Assembly (NCBI RefSeq): GCF_049651565.1
Contig: NZ_JBASCI010000147.1
Coordinates: 1-11,753 of the forward strand
DNA length: 11,753 nucleotides
Direction of reading: 5' to 3'
Source: Brooklawnia sp049651565
GTDB lineage: Bacteria > Actinomycetota > Actinomycetes > Propionibacteriales > Propionibacteriaceae
Each line of letters begins with the position of its first letter. Position 1 is the first letter of the stretch. The notes below the pieces were generated by a model, which did no database searches, was not told the origin of the DNA, and saw only the letters and a program-made list of their open reading frames with translations. Below are positions 9,115-11,753 of this stretch, in pieces. The position numbers and the translations under genes were made by a program.

Positions 9115-10094
9115 GCCCCGTCCCGGCACTCGGGCGGCACCTGGACGCGCAATCCGCGCGGCTGGATCCGGGCGTCCATCGCGACCACCCGGTTGACCAC
9201 GTCACCGTCCAGCTGTGCCGGCAGCGGGTCGAACGGCCGCACCCGCAGCCGCTCGGCCTGCTGGTAGCGCAGCACGGCCACGTCCAGGTCGGGGTTGAGG
9301 ACGCCTTTGGCGGCGACCGGCAGCCACTGCACCGGGTTCCGGATCGGGACCTGCAGCACGTCCATCAACCCGTCGTCGGGCCGGGCGTCCGGGTAGACGA
9401 CCACTCCGCCGGGCGCTTGGCGGGTCAGCCCGGCCAGCACCGTCCAGGTCAGCACGCTCTCCGGCTGGTCGTCGTCCAGCTGGACCTTCATCGGCAGCGG
9501 CGGCCGGATCGCCTGCCGTACCCCGTGCAGGGCGTAGGCGGCGGCGCCGATCCGCACCTTGGACGACAGCCTGGTGCGCGCGACGGTCTGGGCGTCGCGG
9601 CCGATGCCGGCCATGGTGAGAAAGGGCTCGTCGAAGCGCTGACCGCTGGCGGTCTGCAGGTTGGCCCAACCGACGTCGAGTTCGACGCTTGGGCCGGTCA
9701 GGGCGATGGAGATCTTGGTGGCCAGGTCGTGGTTGGCCAGGCCGAGGTTGTAGGCCAGGACGTTGCCCGAGCCGAGCGCGACGATGCTGATCCGGGTGTC
9801 GGTGCCGGCCAGCTCGCGGGCGACCTGCCGGACGGTGCCGTCGCCGCCGATCACAATGACCATGTCGGCGCCGGAGTCGAGGGCCTGGCGCGCCTGTGCC
9901 GAGCCGGGCTGCTCGCGGGTGGTGGCGAGTGAGCGCGGGATCGGGATGCCGAGCCGGTCGCACTGGCCGACCACCTCGGCGACCGCGCTGCTGGCCCGCC
10001 TGGCCAGCGGATTGACCACCACGAACGGCTGGCTGGCCACGGGGGTGGGTTGAGCGCACGGCCTGTCGAACCATACGCGGCGGGTGTTGTTCAC
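9111..10094 (-). CDS. Diacylglycerol kinase-like lipid kinase (DAGK catalytic domain)
   Basis: This 327-residue soluble protein belongs to the DagK/YegS/sphingosine-kinase superfamily. The fold starts at FVVVNPLAR (about residue 24). GGDGT at 83-87 is the nucleotide-binding signature, VALGSGNVLAYN replaces the common GTGND loop, and PDDGLMDV followed by LDGDVV near the C-terminus matches the family's metal- and nucleotide-linked end. Members phosphorylate diacylglycerol or related lipids using ATP at the inner face of the membrane; the lipid here is not provable. The chosen start is GTG at 10094. It has no clear Shine-Dalgarno sequence, and a CAGAAT hexamer ends 7 bases before it, so a leaderless transcript is possible. 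An internal GTG at codon 19 is a weaker alternative. The stop overlaps the phosphatase start, and the upstream region is shared with the divergent SPFH gene. Confidence 0.85.
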   Translation of the reverse strand: MNNTRRVWFDRPCAQPTPVASQPFVVVNPLARRASSAVAEVVGQCDRLGIPIPRSLATTREQPGSAQARQALDSGADMVIVIGGDGTVRQVARELAGTDTRISIVALGSGNVLAYNLGLANHDLATKISIALTGPSVELDVGWANLQTASGQRFDEPFLTMAGIGRDAQTVARTRLSSKVRIGAAAYALHGVRQAIRPPLPMKVQLDDDQPESVLTWTVLAGLTRQAPGGVVVYPDARPDDGLMDVLQVPIRNPVQWLPVAAKGVLNPDLDVAVLRYQQAERLRVRPFDPLPAQLDGDVVNRVVAMDARIQPRGLRVQVPPECRDGA

Positions 10095-10109
10095 AAGGGC
10101 TATTCTGCC

Positions 10110-10142
10110 CCAAGAAAAAGTGATATCTTCTTGGTATCACTT
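10110..10142. promoter_or_regulatory. AT-rich divergent operator-like site with two interleaved inverted repeats
   Basis: Two perfect inverted repeats interlock between the lipid-kinase and SPFH genes. CCAAGAA (10110-10116) faces TTCTTGG (10128-10134), and AAGTGATA (10118-10125) faces TATCACTT (10135-10142). The second pair grows to 10-base arms with one mismatch (AAGTGATATC/GGTATCACTT). Only 10 of the 32 bases from 10111 to 10142 are G or C, in a very GC-rich genome. The site covers the likely -35 region of the kinase promoter and lies 18 bases before the SPFH start codon, so a bound protein could control both genes. The arms include TATCACT, which fits the WATCACW heptad bound by the ribbon-helix-helix omega repressors. 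The downstream RHH protein is the obvious candidate ligand; this is inference. Confidence 0.6.
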
Positions 10143-10159
10143 CGTTGGAAGGAAGATCG

Positions 10160-11128
10160 ATGGAACCCACTGCATCCCCCCTCGTTGACGACTCCGGCGA
10201 CTCCGTCGGCGGCGATCCTGCCGGACGTCCGGTGGGCATCAGCGGTATTCGGGTCGACGTCACAGAGCACAAGGCCTGGTACATCGGCGGCGGGATCGCC
10301 CTGGTGCTCATCCTCGCGATCTTCGTCGCGGCGGGGCTGAGCTTCTTCGCCGCCGTGCTGGGCGGCGGACCAGGGGTGCTGGTGCTGCTGGCGATCGTGT
10401 TGTTCGTGGCAGCGATGGTCCTGAGCAGCTCGCTGACGATCGTGCAGCCCGGTGAGACCAAGGTCGTCCAGTTCCTGGGCAATTACATGGGGACGATCCG
10501 CAAGTCGGGGCTGCAGATGACGGTGCCGTTCAGCGCCAGGCGCACCGTGTCGGTGCGGGTGAACAACTTCGAGACCAACGACCTCAAGGTCAACGACGCC
10601 GAGGGCAACCCGGTCAACATCGCGGCGATCATCGTCTGGCAGGTGGCCGATACGGCGAAGAGCGTGTTCGCGGTCGAGGACTACCAGGCGTTCGTCAGTG
10701 TGCAGTCCGAGGCGGCGCTGCGGCACGTCGCGACCTCGCATCCGTACGACAACGCCGCCCCCGGCGAGCCGACCCTGCGCGGATCCACCGAGCTGGTCGC
10801 CGACGAGCTCGCCCACGAGGTCGCTGACCGGATCGCCATCGCCGGCCTGGAGGTGGTGGAGGCCCGGATCTCGTCGCTGGCATATGCCCCGGAGATCGCC
10901 CAGGCGATGCTGCAGCGCCAGCAGGCCACTGCGGTGATTGCCGCGCGGGAGAAGATCGTCGAAGGCGCGGTCACCATGGTGCAGAACGCGCTCGACCGGC
11001 TCGAGGTGGACGCCATAGTGCACCTCGACGACGAGCGCAAGGCGGCCATGGTCAGCAACCTGCTGGTGGTGCTGTGCTCGGACTCCAGGGTGAGTCCGGT
11101 GGTCAACGCTGGAAGCCTGTACACCTAG
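10160..11128 (+). CDS. SPFH/band 7 (prohibitin-like) membrane protein
   Basis: This 322-residue protein starts with a polar, acidic segment of about 38 residues. Two hydrophobic helices follow (about 41-66 and 71-90), joined by a short glycine-rich turn. The SPFH domain comes directly after, opening with SLTIVQPGETKVVQFLGNYMG and continuing to about residue 270. A helical stretch including AQAMLQRQQATAVIAAREKIVEGA, typical of the oligomerising end of this family, closes it. SPFH proteins form large membrane-bound rings or scaffolds linked to membrane microdomains, lipid order and protease control. The ATG at 10160 is chosen because GGAAGGAAG precedes it at about 5 bases; a TTG at 10145 is inferior. 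The RHH gene follows after 6 bases, and this pairing recurs in actinobacteria from my general knowledge. The gene is divergent from the lipid kinase across the AT-rich repeat site. Confidence 0.93.
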   Translation: MEPTASPLVDDSGDSVGGDPAGRPVGISGIRVDVTEHKAWYIGGGIALVLILAIFVAAGLSFFAAVLGGGPGVLVLLAIVLFVAAMVLSSSLTIVQPGETKVVQFLGNYMGTIRKSGLQMTVPFSARRTVSVRVNNFETNDLKVNDAEGNPVNIAAIIVWQVADTAKSVFAVEDYQAFVSVQSEAALRHVATSHPYDNAAPGEPTLRGSTELVADELAHEVADRIAIAGLEVVEARISSLAYAPEIAQAMLQRQQATAVIAAREKIVEGAVTMVQNALDRLEVDAIVHLDDERKAAMVSNLLVVLCSDSRVSPVVNAGSLYT

Positions 11129-11134
11129 GCCGAC

Positions 11135-11398
11135 ATGGCTGAGCGAAAGCACGTGCTGCTGCGGCTGGACCCGGCTGTGCATGACGCCGTGCAGAGGTGG
11201 GCGAGCGACGAGCTGCGCTCGGTGAACGCCCAGATCGAGGTGCTGTTACGCCAGCAGCTGCAGCAGGCCGGACGGCTACCGGGCCGGGTGCAGCCCATCC
11301 CCAAGCGGGGTCGGCCTCCCAAGGGGCAATGGCAGCAGCCGCCCGAGCTGGAAGAGCCGGAACCTCAGCACCCTGATCACCTGGACATGACCGAGTAG
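11135..11398 (+). CDS. Small ribbon-helix-helix (Arc-type) DNA-binding protein with AT-hook-like tail
   Basis: This 87-residue protein begins with a ribbon-helix-helix fold. A beta-strand carries alternating residues (KHVLLRL, 5-11), helix A covers about 14-27 (AVHDAVQRWASDEL), and helix B about 29-44 (SVNAQIEVLLRQQLQQ). Arc-family proteins dimerise so that the paired strands enter the DNA major groove. After the fold, PKRGRPPKG (56-64) matches the AT-hook core with its central GRP, and a proline/glutamine/acid-rich tail follows. The gene starts 6 bases after the SPFH stop without a strong ribosome-binding site, implying an operon and probably coupled translation. It may be an autoregulator of the SPFH operon. 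An antitoxin role is less likely, since no toxin-like gene is adjacent. Confidence 0.85.
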   Translation: MAERKHVLLRLDPAVHDAVQRWASDELRSVNAQIEVLLRQQLQQAGRLPGRVQPIPKRGRPPKGQWQQPPELEEPEPQHPDHLDMTE

Positions 11399-11458
11399 GG
11401 CGCCGCCACCGCCCGTCGGTGGTGGGGCGCGCCCGCCCTCGGCCGCGTGCGGGCACGC
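11399..11458 (+). terminator. GC-rich hairpins after the SPFH-RHH operon
   Basis: CCACCG (11406-11411) pairs with CGGTGG (11417-11422) around a 5-base loop. A G:T wobble and two more G:C pairs extend the stem to 9 bp, and an outer GC/GC pairing follows beyond one mismatch. A second perfect dyad, GCGTGC-GG-GCACGC, lies at 11445-11458. Both sit between convergent genes directly after the RHH stop, so they could end transcription from either side. No T-run follows. Confidence 0.65.
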
Positions 11459-11495
11459 CGAATGGCTGCGCCACCCCGCAGAACTCACCCCATGG

Positions 11496-11753
11496 TCAGC
11501 TGGCCTCGTCCAGACGTTCTGGTTCGTCTGGCAGCTCGGCCTGGACTGGCGGTTCGGTCTCCTCGGTGAGTTGGGTCTCGGTTTCGGCTGGGTCCGGCTC
11601 GGTGTCGGCCTTGGTTTCTGCCGCCTCGGCTCCGGCCCTGACCTCCGGCCCCGCTTCGGCTCCGGCTCCCTCTTCGGGTACTTGGATGCGGGTGGTGCCG
11701 TCGGGGGTGACGAGGTATTGGTAGCCGGCCGGTGAGGTCCAGTGGAACACCCC
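11496..11753 (-). CDS. C-terminal end of a probable DUF222/HNH-endonuclease-family protein, 5' end missing
   Basis: The frame is open to the right edge (GTG at 11750 is read as Val within GVFHWTSPAGYQYL), so the start lies outside the window. The first residues, HWTSPAGYQYLVTPDGTTRI, resemble the region after the HNH motif of the abundant actinobacterial DUF222/13E12-type proteins, whose C-termini often end in a Trp-Thr-Ser-Pro-x-Gly plus Tyr pattern. The HNH residues themselves are not in the window. The remaining 60 or so residues are a low-complexity tail rich in Glu, Ala, Pro and Thr, strongly acidic and probably disordered. The identification rests on this short similarity and is therefore moderate. 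The gene is convergent with the RHH gene across the GC-rich hairpins. Confidence 0.55.
   Translation of the reverse strand, partial: GVFHWTSPAGYQYLVTPDGTTRIQVPEEGAGAEAGPEVRAGAEAAETKADTEPDPAETETQLTEETEPPVQAELPDEPERLDEAS

Noticed and set aside
8083..9267. 394-codon open frame on the + strand opposite the phosphatase gene
   Set aside because: Antisense to a gene with clear HAD motifs. The composition is Val/Gly/His/Gln rich without domains, and no ribosome-binding site was evident.
9202..10482. 426-codon - strand open frame overlapping the lipid kinase in another frame
   Set aside because: It becomes Arg/Pro/Gly-rich over the kinase gene, as expected of an out-of-frame reading, while the kinase frame carries GGDGT and other family motifs.
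10100..11182. 360-codon open frame on the - strand opposite the SPFH gene
   Set aside because: His/Arg/Gln-rich product without domains, opposite a clear SPFH protein, and overlapping the divergent control region.
11135..11398. RHH gene as the antitoxin of a toxin-antitoxin pair
   Set aside because: The neighbours are an SPFH membrane protein and a convergent unrelated gene. No small toxin-like frame is adjacent.

Overview
The window is typical chromosomal DNA of a high-GC actinobacterium. The grounds are strong G/C at third codon positions, frequent GTG starts, actinobacterial-type citrate synthase and transketolase, a conserved SPFH plus ribbon-helix-helix gene pair, and a probable DUF222/HNH C-terminus. 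A Propionibacteriales-like source is plausible, but the sequence alone does not settle it. There are no RNA genes, CRISPR arrays or insertion sequences, and no gene-free stretch exceeds 300 bases.

Layout from left to right: (1) the 3' part of a membrane-anchored alpha/beta hydrolase on the + strand (1-1054), whose start lies outside the window; (2) six genes on the - strand between 10094 and 1086. In transcription order these are a diacylglycerol-kinase-like lipid kinase, an APP1/DUF2183-type HAD phosphatase that overlaps it by ATGA, citrate synthase (gltA), transketolase (tkt), an OafA-type acyltransferase with a C-terminal SGNH domain, and a tandem universal stress protein. Strong hairpins follow tkt and the acyltransferase, so several transcription units are likely. 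(3) A divergent AT-rich control region (about 10095-10159). (4) A + strand operon of an SPFH/band-7 membrane protein and a small ribbon-helix-helix protein with an AT-hook-like tail, ending in GC-rich hairpins. (5) The C-terminal end of a protein on the - strand that runs off the right edge and resembles the tail of a DUF222/HNH-family protein.

The housekeeping core (gltA, tkt) is ordinary. The most interesting part is 7927-11398. There a putative lipid kinase and a putative phosphatidate-phosphatase-like enzyme, translationally coupled and catalysing potentially opposite reactions, are divergent from an SPFH protein and its DNA-binding partner. The control region between them carries two interleaved perfect inverted repeats in a locally AT-rich patch. 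A working hypothesis is that the RHH/AT-hook protein binds this site and links SPFH expression to membrane phosphatidate/diacylglycerol balance. This is inference from gene order and motifs, not demonstrated function.
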